34,007 nucleotides of DNA from the NCBI GenBank assembly GCA_944391625.1, contig CALXUG010000033.1, forward strand, positions 1-34,007. The letters run 5' to 3'. Under the pieces are notes generated by a model. The model had not been told where the DNA came from, made no database searches, and saw only the letters and a program-made list of their open reading frames with translations. Below, piece after piece: positions 26,046 through 34,007 of this stretch (within the stretch, counting starts at the first letter, position 1; each line of letters opens with the position of its first letter). The translations under genes were made by a program, and so were the position numbers. The DNA comes from an uncultured Clostridia bacterium (GTDB lineage: Bacteria; Bacillota; Peptococcia; Peptococcales; Peptococcaceae).

Positions 26046-27194
26046 TTAGTACCAGAGTTTTTTGTATAACTCGATGACATTTGCACGAGTAACTTTACGC
26101 GGATTATTTTTTGTGCAATTGTCAGCCAAAGCTTCATCAGCCATATGTGGAATTGCAGCAAAATAATCTTCTTTAGAAATAGTGCCAATTTGAGAAATGG
26201 ATAACGGCATATCTAATTCTTTTAACATAAATTGTACCCAGTTTGCTAAAGAACGGACAGTCATAATTTCATTATAGCTGTTTAATCCCAAGTTTCTTGC
26301 GATTGTGGAATAACGTTCTACAACCTGTGGGTATGAACGCTGACTTTTACTGTGTTCATTGATGTTAGAATTGTATTGAATGATGTGCGGCAGTAACATT
26401 GCATTTGCGCGACCATGTGGAATATGGAATGTTGCGCCTAATGCGTGCGCCATACCATGGTTTAAACCTAAACCAGCCGAATTAAATGCCAAACCTGCCA
26501 GGCAGGATGCAGAGTGCATTTTTTTTCTGGCATCCATATCATTGCCATCATAATAGGTACGTAACAAATGGGAGCCGACAATCTGAATGGCTTTTTCCGC
26601 CAATGCAGACGAAAATTCATTTTCGTTTGTGCTTACAAAAGCTTCTAATGCGTGTGTAAAAACGTCCATTCCGGTGTCCGCCGTGATATGCGGTGGTACA
26701 CTGCGAACCAATTCTGCATCTAAAATTGCTTCATCTGGAAGCAAACTAGGTGAGATTAATGGGTATTTTATATGACGTTCAGGATCTGTGATTACGGCAA
26801 AAGAAGTAACCTCGGAACCGGTTCCGCTTGTAGTAGGAATTGCAATCAAAGGAATCTTAGGATATCCTTCTGTTGTCATTGCAAATTCACGAATTGCCTT
26901 TGAAGCATCAATAGCAGAACCGCCGCCAACAGCGATTAAAACTTCTGGCTGATAATCCAGCAATGCTTTTACGCCTAAAACAATTTTTCCAATTGGTGGG
27001 TCTGGAACAACATCACTGAAAATCTTGAATTCGGTTTTTCCATTTTCTAACGGATGTACAATCATATCCAAAAGACCACTTGTTACAATAAATGGGTCGG
27101 TAACGATCAAAGCTTTTTTGCAGTGTAATTCACTTAAATGATCTAAAACATCATCGCCAAAGTATATTTTGGTTTGAATAGAGAAATTATCCAT
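26046..27194 (-). CDS. Iron-type alcohol dehydrogenase of the isethionate cluster
   Basis: The 382-residue cytosolic enzyme is a group III (iron-dependent) alcohol dehydrogenase. The NAD-binding loop GGGSAID is at residues 90-96, TTSGTGSEVT near 121-130, and the metal ligands fit D177, H181, H246 and H260 (in GMDVFTHALEA and NHGMAHALGATFHIPHG). It is third in the minus-strand cluster, 50 bases after islB, with GGAAGGA upstream. Two roles are plausible: reduction of sulfoacetaldehyde to isethionate, as SarD does in Bilophila, or reduction of the acetaldehyde made by IslA to ethanol. Sequence alone does not decide. No aminotransferase, acylating aldehyde dehydrogenase or transporter lies beside it. 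Confidence 0.9.
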   Translation of the reverse strand: MDNFSIQTKIYFGDDVLDHLSELHCKKALIVTDPFIVTSGLLDMIVHPLENGKTEFKIFSDVVPDPPIGKIVLGVKALLDYQPEVLIAVGGGSAIDASKAIREFAMTTEGYPKIPLIAIPTTSGTGSEVTSFAVITDPERHIKYPLISPSLLPDEAILDAELVRSVPPHITADTGMDVFTHALEAFVSTNENEFSSALAEKAIQIVGSHLLRTYYDGNDMDARKKMHSASCLAGLAFNSAGLGLNHGMAHALGATFHIPHGRANAMLLPHIIQYNSNINEHSKSQRSYPQVVERYSTIARNLGLNSYNEIMTVRSLANWVQFMLKELDMPLSISQIGTISKEDYFAAIPHMADEALADNCTKNNPRKVTRANVIELYKKLWY

Positions 27195-27244
27195 TTTGCA
27201 TTCCTTCCTAAAAAATAATTTTGTTGAGATATACGAGAAAGTAC

Positions 27245-28129
27245 TTATTGCAAGCTAATTTCTTTCAAATGATTAAACAAATCGCCATCTAAATCTTCTG
27301 TTCCCAGAGGATAGTCACGGCCAATGAATTCATATTTTGTAGAACCGTAACGGTGATAACGTAAAACTTCATAAGTTGTATTTGGGAACTGTTTTACGAA
27401 ATCGCGGATTGCAATAATATCTTCTTCTGTATCATTAAATCCTGGGATGATTGGTGTTCTGGCGACACATGGTGTATTAGGATGGGCTTCGCGCATTTTG
27501 CGGAAAGTATCCAAAATAACTTCATTGCCTTGGCCAGTCCACTCTTTATGTTTTTCTGAATTAAGGTGTTTAATATCAAAATGGATGTAATCTAAATAAT
27601 CATAAACTTCATGGCATTTTTCCCATGGAATAGCGCCGCAAGTTTCGATAGCAGTAGTAATACCTCTTTCTTTTGCATCTTTTAACAACTCAATTGCAAA
27701 TTCTGTCTGCATGGTAGGTTCCCCGCCGCTTAAAGTTAAGCCGCCTTCGGAACGAGAGTAGAAGATAGAGTCTTCTTCAACTTTATCAATAAAATATTGG
27801 GCATTGTGATGTTCCCCATATAAACTGATTGCTTTTGCAGGACAAGCTTTTGCACATGCAAGACAATGAATACAATTTTGGTGGTTAATCCACACTTTGT
27901 TTGTATCTAGCAACGACATATTTTTTTGCGGACATACCTGAGCGCACAACATGCATACATCACCAATACATTTTTCAGGATTGTAAGCAATTTGCGGTTT
28001 GGCTAGTTGTGATTCTGGATTACAACACCATTTGCAATGTAACGGACAGCCTTTTAAAAACACAATAGTACGAATTCCCGGACCGTCATGTACGGAATAT
28101 TTTTGTACATTAAATACGCAACCTTCCAT
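27245..28129 (-). CDS. islB: Glycyl radical enzyme activating enzyme (IslB)
   Basis: The 294-residue radical SAM activase installs the glycyl radical on the partner enzyme. The radical SAM cluster is C28-x3-C32-x2-C35 in KGCPLHCKWCCNPES, with an extra Cys36 where most homologues have Ser. An inserted ferredoxin-like domain binds two more 4Fe-4S clusters (C54, C59, C62, C66 and C86, C89, C92, C96). The SAM-binding SGGEP is at 134-138. A strong AAGGAGGTG precedes the ATG. Between islA and this gene lies a GC-rich hairpin that probably lowers its expression relative to islA. Confidence 0.92.
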   Translation of the reverse strand: MEGCVFNVQKYSVHDGPGIRTIVFLKGCPLHCKWCCNPESQLAKPQIAYNPEKCIGDVCMLCAQVCPQKNMSLLDTNKVWINHQNCIHCLACAKACPAKAISLYGEHHNAQYFIDKVEEDSIFYSRSEGGLTLSGGEPTMQTEFAIELLKDAKERGITTAIETCGAIPWEKCHEVYDYLDYIHFDIKHLNSEKHKEWTGQGNEVILDTFRKMREAHPNTPCVARTPIIPGFNDTEEDIIAIRDFVKQFPNTTYEVLRYHRYGSTKYEFIGRDYPLGTEDLDGDLFNHLKEISLQ

Positions 28130-28263
28130 GGCTGCACCTCCTTGTAAATTAAAAACATATGAAATAATATTTGATATTATTTATTGTACAGGATATTGGA
28201 ATATAGAACAATACTAAAATTGTATCCAAAAATAAATCAAAAGAAAAGGGACAGAACCTTAAA

Positions 28264-28288
28264 ATGGGCGGGTCTATCGCCCGCCCAT
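28264..28288 (-). terminator. Intercistronic hairpin between islA and islB
   Basis: ATGGGCGGG (28264-28272) and CCCGCCCAT (28280-28288) form a perfect 9-bp, GC-rich stem with a 7-base loop. On the minus strand it is followed by TTTTAAGG, too few T residues for full termination. It fits a partial terminator or RNA stabiliser for the islA transcript. Confidence 0.6.
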
Positions 28289-28319
28289 CTCAAAAACTAA
28301 TTATAAAATTGTTCAACAA

Positions 28320-30824
28320 TTAGATTGTTGTCTGCTGTGTACGAGCAATCAGGTCATCCTGCAGAGCTGGGGACAGGTCGCAGAAGTATGCACTGTAACC
28401 AGCAATACGAACGATTAATCCTCTGTATCTGTCTGGATCCTGCTGAGCAGCAACTAATGTTTCTTTGTTGATTACGTTAAACTGTACATGCCACAGTTTC
28501 AGGTCGCACCATGTTCTGATGAAGGAAGCCAGTTTTTTGGTACCTTCTTCGCCAGCAACTGTACTTGGGTCGAATTTGATGTTCAACAGACGAGCTGCTC
28601 TGTCATGGAAACCTGGGTTTTTGGTATGATAGTTACTTAACAGAACTGCTGTTGGACCGTGAGTATCGCAACCATGGGATGCGGAAGAACCATCAGACAG
28701 TGGGAAGTAAGCAACACGGCCGTTAGGTGTAGCACCTACAACTTTACCAAATGGTACGTGAGATGTAAATGGTACATAACGTAAGCAGTATTCAATACCC
28801 AGAGATTTGGAATATTTATCTGTAAATTCGGAGCATACTAAGTCGCAAGCTTTACCGATTTCGTCAGCATATGGATCGTTGTTACCATATTTAGGAGCGT
28901 TCAGTAAACGCTGTCTCAATACTTCGTAACCTTCGAAGTTAGCTTTCATAGCTTCTCTGATTTCTACCAGAGTGGTAACTTTTTCGTCAAATACTAATTT
29001 TTTGATAGCAGCCAGGGAGTCAACTACAGTACCGAAGCCCATGGATTCGAAGTAACCGATATCAACGCCGCCTGGGATAAATTCTGTATGCAGATCCAGA
29101 CCTTCTTTCATGCACAGGTCATGCATAGCGGACAGCAGTGGAGCTGCAAAGTGCTTTTCACGCAGTCTGTCGATGTTTTTCTGCTGAATGAAAGCATGTC
29201 TCAACAGGTTTCTAGCCTGAGCAACGTATGCATTCCATACATCATCCCAAGTTTTGAATGTTTCAACTTCGCCTGTTTCCAGACCCAGTAATTCATCACC
29301 AGTTTTGAAAGTTCTACCGTTGTACATCATCATTTCGATTGCGGATGCAAAGTTGATGTATACACCACCGGAAGTAAAGGTGTCACGGTTCGGCATTCTG
29401 GCTTCAGCACAACCGGATACAGCATAGTCAAATGCTTCTTCAATGGTAGCACCGTTGGATACTAACTGCAGAACGATTTCTTCGTCGTTTAACAGTTTAG
29501 GGAAACCGGAACCTTCTTTAACTGTTTTAGCGCATTCTTCAATGTATCTCTGTGGAGAACGAGCATGAATACGAGCAGCTAAGTCTGGGTAGTGCAGTGG
29601 GAATTCCTGTTTGGATCTCAAGAACAGGTAGGTCAGTTCATTGGTAGCATCCTGACCCTGAGGTGTCTGACCACCAATTGTAACAGCTTCCCAGTGAGCA
29701 TAACCTTCGTTGAATGCACCGCCGGTTACGGACATGTACAGGTCGATGAACTGAGCCATAGCAACCCACATGCATTCCAATAATTCCATAGCCTGTTCGT
29801 CTGTTAATTTACCAGCTTCTTTGTCAGCTTTGTAGAATGGGTACAGATACTGGTCCATACGACCGTTGGATACGATTGTACCAGTTTTCTGTTCCAAACG
29901 GGAGAACAGCTGTGTAAACCACTGAGACTGTAAAGCTTCACGGAAGTCACGAGCTGGGTTTTCTGGTACCCAACGGCAACGAGCAGCGATATCAACCATT
30001 TCCTGTTTACGAACTGGATCAGCTTCTTTTTCAGCTTCTTTTTCATACAGGTCAGCGTAACGGTTAGCCCACAGTACGATAGCGTCGCACAGAATTACGA
30101 TTGCTTCGTAGAATGGTTTCTGGTTTACGTTGTCCAGTGGATCAAATGGATCCAGAGCAGCTAATTTAGCCTGAGCTTCTTCTTTCAGACCTTTGAAACC
30201 TCTTTTCAGAACTTTTTCATAGTCTGGAACCCACTGGTTGGAGGAACGGAAAGAAGCAGTTTCATTTACGATAAATCTGGAAGTAGATTTTTCGGATGGT
30301 TCATAAGTTACTTTTAAAGTATCTTCTGGCAGTGCATCATATAAGTCATTGAAGAATGTTTTGCCTCTGCCTGTTTTAGCGTCCCAATATGGAGCAATGT
30401 CATTCAGAATTGTGTCAACAGTTTCCTGAGTCATGTTGAATGGAGATGTAACACGAGTTGGCAACAATTTGATAGCTTCTTCGAAGATATCGCCATCCAG
30501 TTCAGGATACAGAATACCATAACGACCCTGGCAGCCGATACGACCAGCCAGTAAGTTATCTTCTTCTACATAAACTGTGATGTTTTTAGCGATGTTCATC
30601 ATAGCTTTTGCCCATCTCAGTGTCAGGTGTTCGCCTTCAGTCTGAGCCATGGATTCTGTGAAGTATTTTGCACGTTCAGCATCGATAACTGGTTTCAAGT
30701 TCTGGTTACGGTCTAAAATTTTGTAAATTCTTTCTCTGCCTTTTTTGTAGTTTGTGTCCCCAGCAGCAGCGTCCATAATGTGCTGTTCATGTGGAGAGTA
30801 ACAACATTGGATTGGTTGTGTCAT
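28320..30824 (-). CDS. islA: Isethionate sulfite-lyase, glycyl radical enzyme
   Basis: The 834-residue enzyme should cleave the C-S bond of isethionate to give acetaldehyde and sulfite. The radical glycine is G809 in [10 protein letters not shown]; the thiyl Cys472 and base Glu474 lie in [13 protein letters not shown]. The sulfonate pocket residues I remember for Bilophila IslA (R189, Q193, W374, C468, E470, R678, F682, G805) correspond here to R193, Q197, W378, C472, E474, R682, F686 and G809, a constant offset of 4. This pattern separates it from choline, glycerol and hydroxyproline lyases. No N-terminal microcompartment extension is seen and no shell genes are present, so it is likely free in the cytosol. 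One difference from Bilophila is Ala for Ile between Cys and Glu. It leads the cluster, with its own promoter. Confidence 0.9.
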   Translation of the reverse strand: MTQPIQCCYSPHEQHIMDAAAGDTNYKKGRERIYKILDRNQNLKPVIDAERAKYFTESMAQTEGEHLTLRWAKAMMNIAKNITVYVEEDNLLAGRIGCQGRYGILYPELDGDIFEEAIKLLPTRVTSPFNMTQETVDTILNDIAPYWDAKTGRGKTFFNDLYDALPEDTLKVTYEPSEKSTSRFIVNETASFRSSNQWVPDYEKVLKRGFKGLKEEAQAKLAALDPFDPLDNVNQKPFYEAIVILCDAIVLWANRYADLYEKEAEKEADPVRKQEMVDIAARCRWVPENPARDFREALQSQWFTQLFSRLEQKTGTIVSNGRMDQYLYPFYKADKEAGKLTDEQAMELLECMWVAMAQFIDLYMSVTGGAFNEGYAHWEAVTIGGQTPQGQDATNELTYLFLRSKQEFPLHYPDLAARIHARSPQRYIEECAKTVKEGSGFPKLLNDEEIVLQLVSNGATIEEAFDYAVSGCAEARMPNRDTFTSGGVYINFASAIEMMMYNGRTFKTGDELLGLETGEVETFKTWDDVWNAYVAQARNLLRHAFIQQKNIDRLREKHFAAPLLSAMHDLCMKEGLDLHTEFIPGGVDIGYFESMGFGTVVDSLAAIKKLVFDEKVTTLVEIREAMKANFEGYEVLRQRLLNAPKYGNNDPYADEIGKACDLVCSEFTDKYSKSLGIEYCLRYVPFTSHVPFGKVVGATPNGRVAYFPLSDGSSASHGCDTHGPTAVLLSNYHTKNPGFHDRAARLLNIKFDPSTVAGEEGTKKLASFIRTWCDLKLWHVQFNVINKETLVAAQQDPDRYRGLIVRIAGYSAYFCDLSPALQDDLIARTQQTTI

Positions 30825-30875
30825 GGTGAAAAATCATCCTTTCTTAAATGAATATAAATTTAGTGTATATTTTTT

Positions 30876-30894
30876 ATTGAGGAAGGTCCTCAAT
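30876..30894 (-). promoter_or_regulatory. Palindromic operator candidate of islA
   Basis: ATTGAGGA and TCCTCAAT are perfect 8-bp arms around a 3-base centre. The site lies about 16 bases after the islA -10 box, where a bound repressor would block elongation or initiation. As RNA it would form a short hairpin about 50 bases before the start codon. The cognate regulator is not in the window. Confidence 0.6.
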
Positions 30895-30909
30895 CCTTAA
30901 CCTGGTTTT

Positions 30910-30938
30910 ATTATAGCGAATGGGAAGCATATATACAA
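30910..30938 (-). promoter_or_regulatory. islA promoter
   Basis: On the minus strand TTGTAT (30938-30933), exactly 17 bases, and a consensus TATAAT (30915-30910) form a strong vegetative promoter about 85 bases before islA. Confidence 0.8.
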
Positions 30939-31454
30939 CACATTAGTATCTCTTATTAATTTCATGCATACTTTGATTGTTACAATAAGTTGCAAGAAGA
31001 AATTGAAGATTCAAAAGAAAATGCTTAATAGAGCCAATTTGCTCCGTTAGGCTTAAGAAATACACCTGATAAAAATTGAGCGAAGAAAAAAATTTACCAA
31101 ACCTGAAGAGTAAAAGTATGGTAGAAAATTGTCAATATCATTGAATCATTGCAATAAAAAGCTGAAACAAAATAGTTTGAGTTGGCCGAATATGGATAAC
31201 AAAAAATTAATACATAAAAAAATCACAATTTATATATAGGCTAATAATTTATAAAAATTGAGATGCATAATATGTATAATCGCGTTGCTTTAATATGCCC
31301 AAAATCAGTATGTTACCGCTGGTACTCTGTTAAATAATGTGGTAAACTATACAAAGATAGCAACTGTAAAATTTATATAAAATATTGGATATACAAAATA
31401 AAATATAAATAAAATATGCGTAAAAACGATTTTGCAAAAAGGAGAAATTTGTTT
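30939..31454. other. AT-rich intergenic region between islA and glmU
   Basis: No gene can be supported in these 516 bases. Every frame is broken by stops within about 25 codons. A weak -10-like TATACA lies about 90 bases before glmU. The region separates two divergent transcripts and is markedly more AT-rich than its neighbours. Confidence 0.55.
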
Positions 31455-32810
31455 ATGAAGACAACAGCAATTATTCTGGCGGCAGGGCAAGGTACCAGAA
31501 TGAAATCAAAATTACCCAAAGTGTTGCATAAAGCACTGGGAAAACCAATGGTGCAATGGGTGATAGATTGTTTAGAAACAGCTGGCGTAGAGGATAAAAT
31601 TATTGTATTGGGGCATGGTGGCGATCAGGTTGCGCAGGTAGTAGAAAACCAGGCTGTTGCAGTTTATCAGACAGAACAATTGGGCACAGGACATGCAGTC
31701 ATGCAGGCAGCCAAAGTACTACCGGAACAAAATCAATGTGTATTGGTAATTTGCGGCGACACACCGTTGCTGCGCGCAGAAACCATTCAGCGGTTAATTG
31801 AACAGCATCAGAAAGAGAACAATGCGGTTACTGTATTAACTGCATTGGCAGAAAATCCAACCGGGTATGGACGCATCATGCGGCAGGGCGCACATATCTT
31901 TTCCATTGTAGAGCAGAAGGATGCTACCGATGAGCAAAAAAAGGTGAAAGAGATTAACACAGGAACCTACTGTTTTGACCAAGCGTTTTTACAGAAGCAT
32001 TTGGGAGATTTAAACACAAATAATGCACAGAAAGAATACTATCTGACAGATCTAATTAAAATTGCCAATGAACAGCAATTACCGGTAGGCGGTTATATTC
32101 TTGAGGATTTCAGCGAAAGTCTGGGCGTCAATAATCGGGTGCAGTTATCACAGGCAGAACAGCTTTTGCGTCAGCGTAAATGCACACAGGTTATGATGGA
32201 AGGCGTTACGTTAATGGATCCAATGCACACCTATATCGGTGCCGATGTAGTAATTGGAAATGATACCATTATTTATCCCAATGTGATTCTGGAAGGCAGT
32301 ACGGTGATTGGCAGCGATAATATCATCGGCGCTAATTGTCGATTTGCAGACAGTGTGATTGGCGATGGCAACGATATTCAAAGTACGGTTATTGTGGAAA
32401 GTACAGTGGGTAATTTCTGTAAAATTGGTCCAATGGCTTATCTGCGTCCCGGCACAAAACTGGCTGATCACGTAAAAATCGGCGACTTTGTAGAAGTAAA
32501 AAAAGCGCAGGTAGGAGAGGGCAGCAAAATTCCTCATCTTTCTTACGTTGGCGACGCTGTTGTCGGCAGCGGAGTCAATATTGGCTGCGGAACCATTACC
32601 TGCAATTACGATGGTGTCAATAAACATCAAACGATTATTGAAGATGGGGCTTTTGTTGGAAGCAACACAAACCTGGTTGCTCCGGTAACTGTAGAAGAAA
32701 ATGCTTTCATTGGCGCCGGTTCCACCATTACAAAAAATGTTCCCGCTGAAAGTTTGGCAGTTGTGAGAGCGGAATTGCGTTTGAAAGAAAACTGGAGAAA
32801 GAAAAAATAG
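31455..32810 (+). CDS. glmU: Bifunctional UDP-GlcNAc pyrophosphorylase / GlcN-1-P acetyltransferase
   Basis: The 451-residue enzyme acetylates glucosamine-1-phosphate and then couples it to UTP, making UDP-GlcNAc for peptidoglycan and envelope sugars. The N-terminal uridylyltransferase domain begins ILAAGQGTRMKSKLPKVLH, and the C-terminal left-handed beta-helix carries hexapeptide repeats and the acetyltransferase segment GCGTITCNYDGVNK near residues 376-389. ATG 31455 is chosen because AAAAAGGAG lies about 10 bases upstream; ATG 31416 would add 13 basic residues. prs follows on the same strand after 112 bases, the standard Firmicutes order. Its product is the substrate of both MurA and WecB in this window. 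Confidence 0.96.
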   Translation: MKTTAIILAAGQGTRMKSKLPKVLHKALGKPMVQWVIDCLETAGVEDKIIVLGHGGDQVAQVVENQAVAVYQTEQLGTGHAVMQAAKVLPEQNQCVLVICGDTPLLRAETIQRLIEQHQKENNAVTVLTALAENPTGYGRIMRQGAHIFSIVEQKDATDEQKKVKEINTGTYCFDQAFLQKHLGDLNTNNAQKEYYLTDLIKIANEQQLPVGGYILEDFSESLGVNNRVQLSQAEQLLRQRKCTQVMMEGVTLMDPMHTYIGADVVIGNDTIIYPNVILEGSTVIGSDNIIGANCRFADSVIGDGNDIQSTVIVESTVGNFCKIGPMAYLRPGTKLADHVKIGDFVEVKKAQVGEGSKIPHLSYVGDAVVGSGVNIGCGTITCNYDGVNKHQTIIEDGAFVGSNTNLVAPVTVEENAFIGAGSTITKNVPAESLAVVRAELRLKENWRKKK

Positions 32811-32922
32811 GTTTTTGTCGTTTTTTCTAAAGATATCGGGAAATAAAGGTTGAGTTTGCAGCGTAGATTAGTTATTATAGATATAATACAGTTTAAGATT
32901 CTGTTAGGGGGAGAACAACCAA

Positions 32923-33873
32923 ATGACTACAAGGAAAGAAGTAAGAAATTTGAAATTGTTTACTGGAAATGCCAACCCAGAATTAGCGCAGGAAATTGCC
33001 GATTATTTGGGTGTCAAATTGGGCGCAGCCAAAGTAAAACATTTTAGCGATGGAGAAATCAGCTTAATCATTGACGAAAGTGTACGCGGCAGTGATGCAT
33101 ATATTATTCAGCCGACCTGCACTCCGGTAAACGACAATCTGATGGAATTATTAATTATGATTGATGCGTTGCGCCGTGCTTCTGCAAAACGCATTACCGC
33201 AGTGCTGCCTTACTATGGATATGCAAGACAGGACAGAAAATCCCGCGGCCGTGAACCAATCACTGCCAAATTAGTAGCAAATTTAATCACAAAAGCCGGC
33301 GCTCGCCGTGTTTTGGCTATGGACTTACATGCTATGCAGATTCAGGGCTTTTTTGATGTTCCGGTGGACAACCTGTTTGGCCTGCCGATTCTGGCCGATT
33401 ACTATAAACATAAAGACACAGAAAATCTGGTAGTGGTATCTCCGGATATGGGCGGGGTAACTCGGGCAAGAAATCTGGCAGAACAGATCGGTGTTCCATT
33501 GGCTATCATTGATAAAAGAAGACCAATGCCAAATGTATCCGAAGTTATGAACATTATTGGCGATATTAAAGACAAAGAAGTTATCTTAGTTGACGATATG
33601 ATTGATACCGCCGGCACCATTACCAATGGCGCACAGGCTTTGATTGACAGAGGTGCAAAATGCGTAGATGCTTGCTGCACCCACGCAGTATTGTCCGGTC
33701 CTGCCATTGAACGGATTGAAAACTCTCCGATTCAGGAACTGGTTACAACCAATACCATTCCAATGGGAGATAAAAAGAGCGACAAAATTAAAGTATTATC
33801 CGTTGCACCAATTATCGGTGAAGCAATCTTGCGGATTCATTTAGATAATTCTGTCAGCGAATTGTTTGAATAG
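32923..33873 (+). CDS. prs: Ribose-phosphate pyrophosphokinase (PRPP synthetase)
   Basis: The 316-residue enzyme makes PRPP from ribose-5-phosphate and ATP for purine, pyrimidine, histidine and NAD synthesis. Visible marks are the ATP/Mg signature [18 protein letters not shown], the flexible loop region [17 protein letters not shown], and the PRPP-binding loop [11 protein letters not shown] near residues 223-233. Length is the family norm. TTAGGGGGAG lies about 10 bases before the ATG. A terminator follows. Confidence 0.97.
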   Translation: MTTRKEVRNLKLFTGNANPELAQEIADYLGVKLGAAKVKHFSDGEISLIIDESVRGSDAYIIQPTCTPVNDNLMELLIMIDALRRASAKRITAVLPYYGYARQDRKSRGREPITAKLVANLITKAGARRVLAMDLHAMQIQGFFDVPVDNLFGLPILADYYKHKDTENLVVVSPDMGGVTRARNLAEQIGVPLAIIDKRRPMPNVSEVMNIIGDIKDKEVILVDDMIDTAGTITNGAQALIDRGAKCVDACCTHAVLSGPAIERIENSPIQELVTTNTIPMGDKKSDKIKVLSVAPIIGEAILRIHLDNSVSELFE

Positions 33874-33898
33874 TTAAAATTGAATCGTGTGCTTTCTT

Positions 33899-33931
33899 AC
33901 GCCAGTCTCCTTTGCAGAGGCTGGCGTTTTT
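33899..33931 (+). terminator. Terminator after prs
   Basis: ACGCCAGTCTC (33899-33909) pairs with GAGGCTGGCGT (33917-33927), one G-U pair, 7-base loop, then a T-run. Clear intrinsic terminator. Confidence 0.9.
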
Positions 33932-33938
33932 GGGTTCT

Positions 33939-33978
33939 ATAATAAATGTTGGGGTAGCGATTTCCCGACATTTATTAT
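33939..33978. other. Second hairpin near the right edge
   Basis: ATAATAAATGTTGGG (33939-33953) pairs over 15 bases with CCCGACATTTATTAT (33964-33978), one G-U pair, 10-base loop. It is followed by TTTAG rather than a T-run. It may be a terminator for a minus-strand gene beyond the edge or a regulatory stem; the context needed to decide is outside the window. Confidence 0.45.
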
Positions 33979-34007
33979 TTTAGAAAAAATAATAAAAAAA
34001 GAGAGCA

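Noticed and set aside
28320-30824. Pyruvate formate-lyase, choline TMA-lyase, glycerol dehydratase or hydroxyproline dehydratase
   Set aside because: There is a single thiyl Cys (not the Cys-Cys pair of pyruvate formate-lyase), and the Arg-Gln-Trp-Arg-Phe sulfonate pocket pattern fits isethionate lyase best.
26046-30824. Bacterial microcompartment operon
   Set aside because: No shell protein genes are present and neither the lyase nor the dehydrogenase has an N-terminal encapsulation extension.
30960-31120. Decayed IS3-type transposase remnant
   Set aside because: A short frame reading AYFDCYNKLQEEIEDSKENA vaguely recalls transposase ends, but it is brief, interrupted by stops, and no terminal inverted repeats or target duplications were found.

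Overview
The window looks like a chromosomal segment of an anaerobic Bacillota. A diderm member of the Negativicutes (Acidaminococcaceae-like) is my best guess, but no rRNA or tRNA is present to prove it. Reasons for the guess: moderate-to-low GC; a Firmicutes-type atpZ-atpI-BEFHAGDC operon followed by ywmB and murA; a spoIID plus degenerate M23 (SpoIIQ-like) pair; a superoxide reductase; two oxygen-sensitive radical proteins (a glycyl radical enzyme and its activase); and lipoproteins ending in SLH-like segments. No insertion sequence, CRISPR array, tRNA or rRNA was seen.

Layout. 1-553: window edge with ambiguous short reading frames, then AT-rich DNA and a promoter. 554-2677: ybjQ, a 50-residue membrane protein, dCMP deaminase (comEB) and UDP-GlcNAc 2-epimerase (wecB). 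3096-10266: the complete ATP synthase operon with its two assembly genes; atpE is bracketed by its own candidate promoter and RNA hairpins. 10531-12707: ywmB and murA. 12831-14723 (minus): htpG under a perfect CIRCE operator. 15115-20702: three tandem paralogous exported FAD-dependent oxidoreductases. 20920-22823: prfA and prmC. 23033-23407: a heptad-repeat coiled-coil protein encoded by 21-bp tandem repeats. 23657-24040: superoxide reductase. 24106-25919: spoIID and a degenerate M23/SpoIIQ-like gene joined by a hairpin that buries the second ribosome binding site. 26046-30824 (minus): a glycyl radical enzyme, its activating enzyme and an iron-type alcohol dehydrogenase. 31455-33873: glmU and prs.

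The most notable systems are two. First, the glycyl radical enzyme carries every active-site residue I remember for isethionate sulfite-lyase (IslA), all at a constant offset of 4 from the Bilophila numbering. The cluster therefore probably cleaves isethionate (from taurine) into acetaldehyde and sulfite in a fermentative gut-type bacterium, with the alcohol dehydrogenase either making isethionate from sulfoacetaldehyde or reducing acetaldehyde to ethanol. It has a near-consensus promoter and a 19-bp palindrome just downstream. Second, the three tandem FAD oxidoreductases have Sec-type lipoprotein signals (weaker in the middle copy), an unusual GxDPEG/GxEPEG dinucleotide-binding loop and C-terminal SLH-like segments. 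They may form a cell-envelope redox system of unknown substrate.

The rest is housekeeping: energy conservation (ATP synthase), cell wall precursor supply (wecB, murA, glmU), translation termination (prfA, prmC), nucleotide metabolism (comEB, prs) and stress defence (htpG, superoxide reductase).
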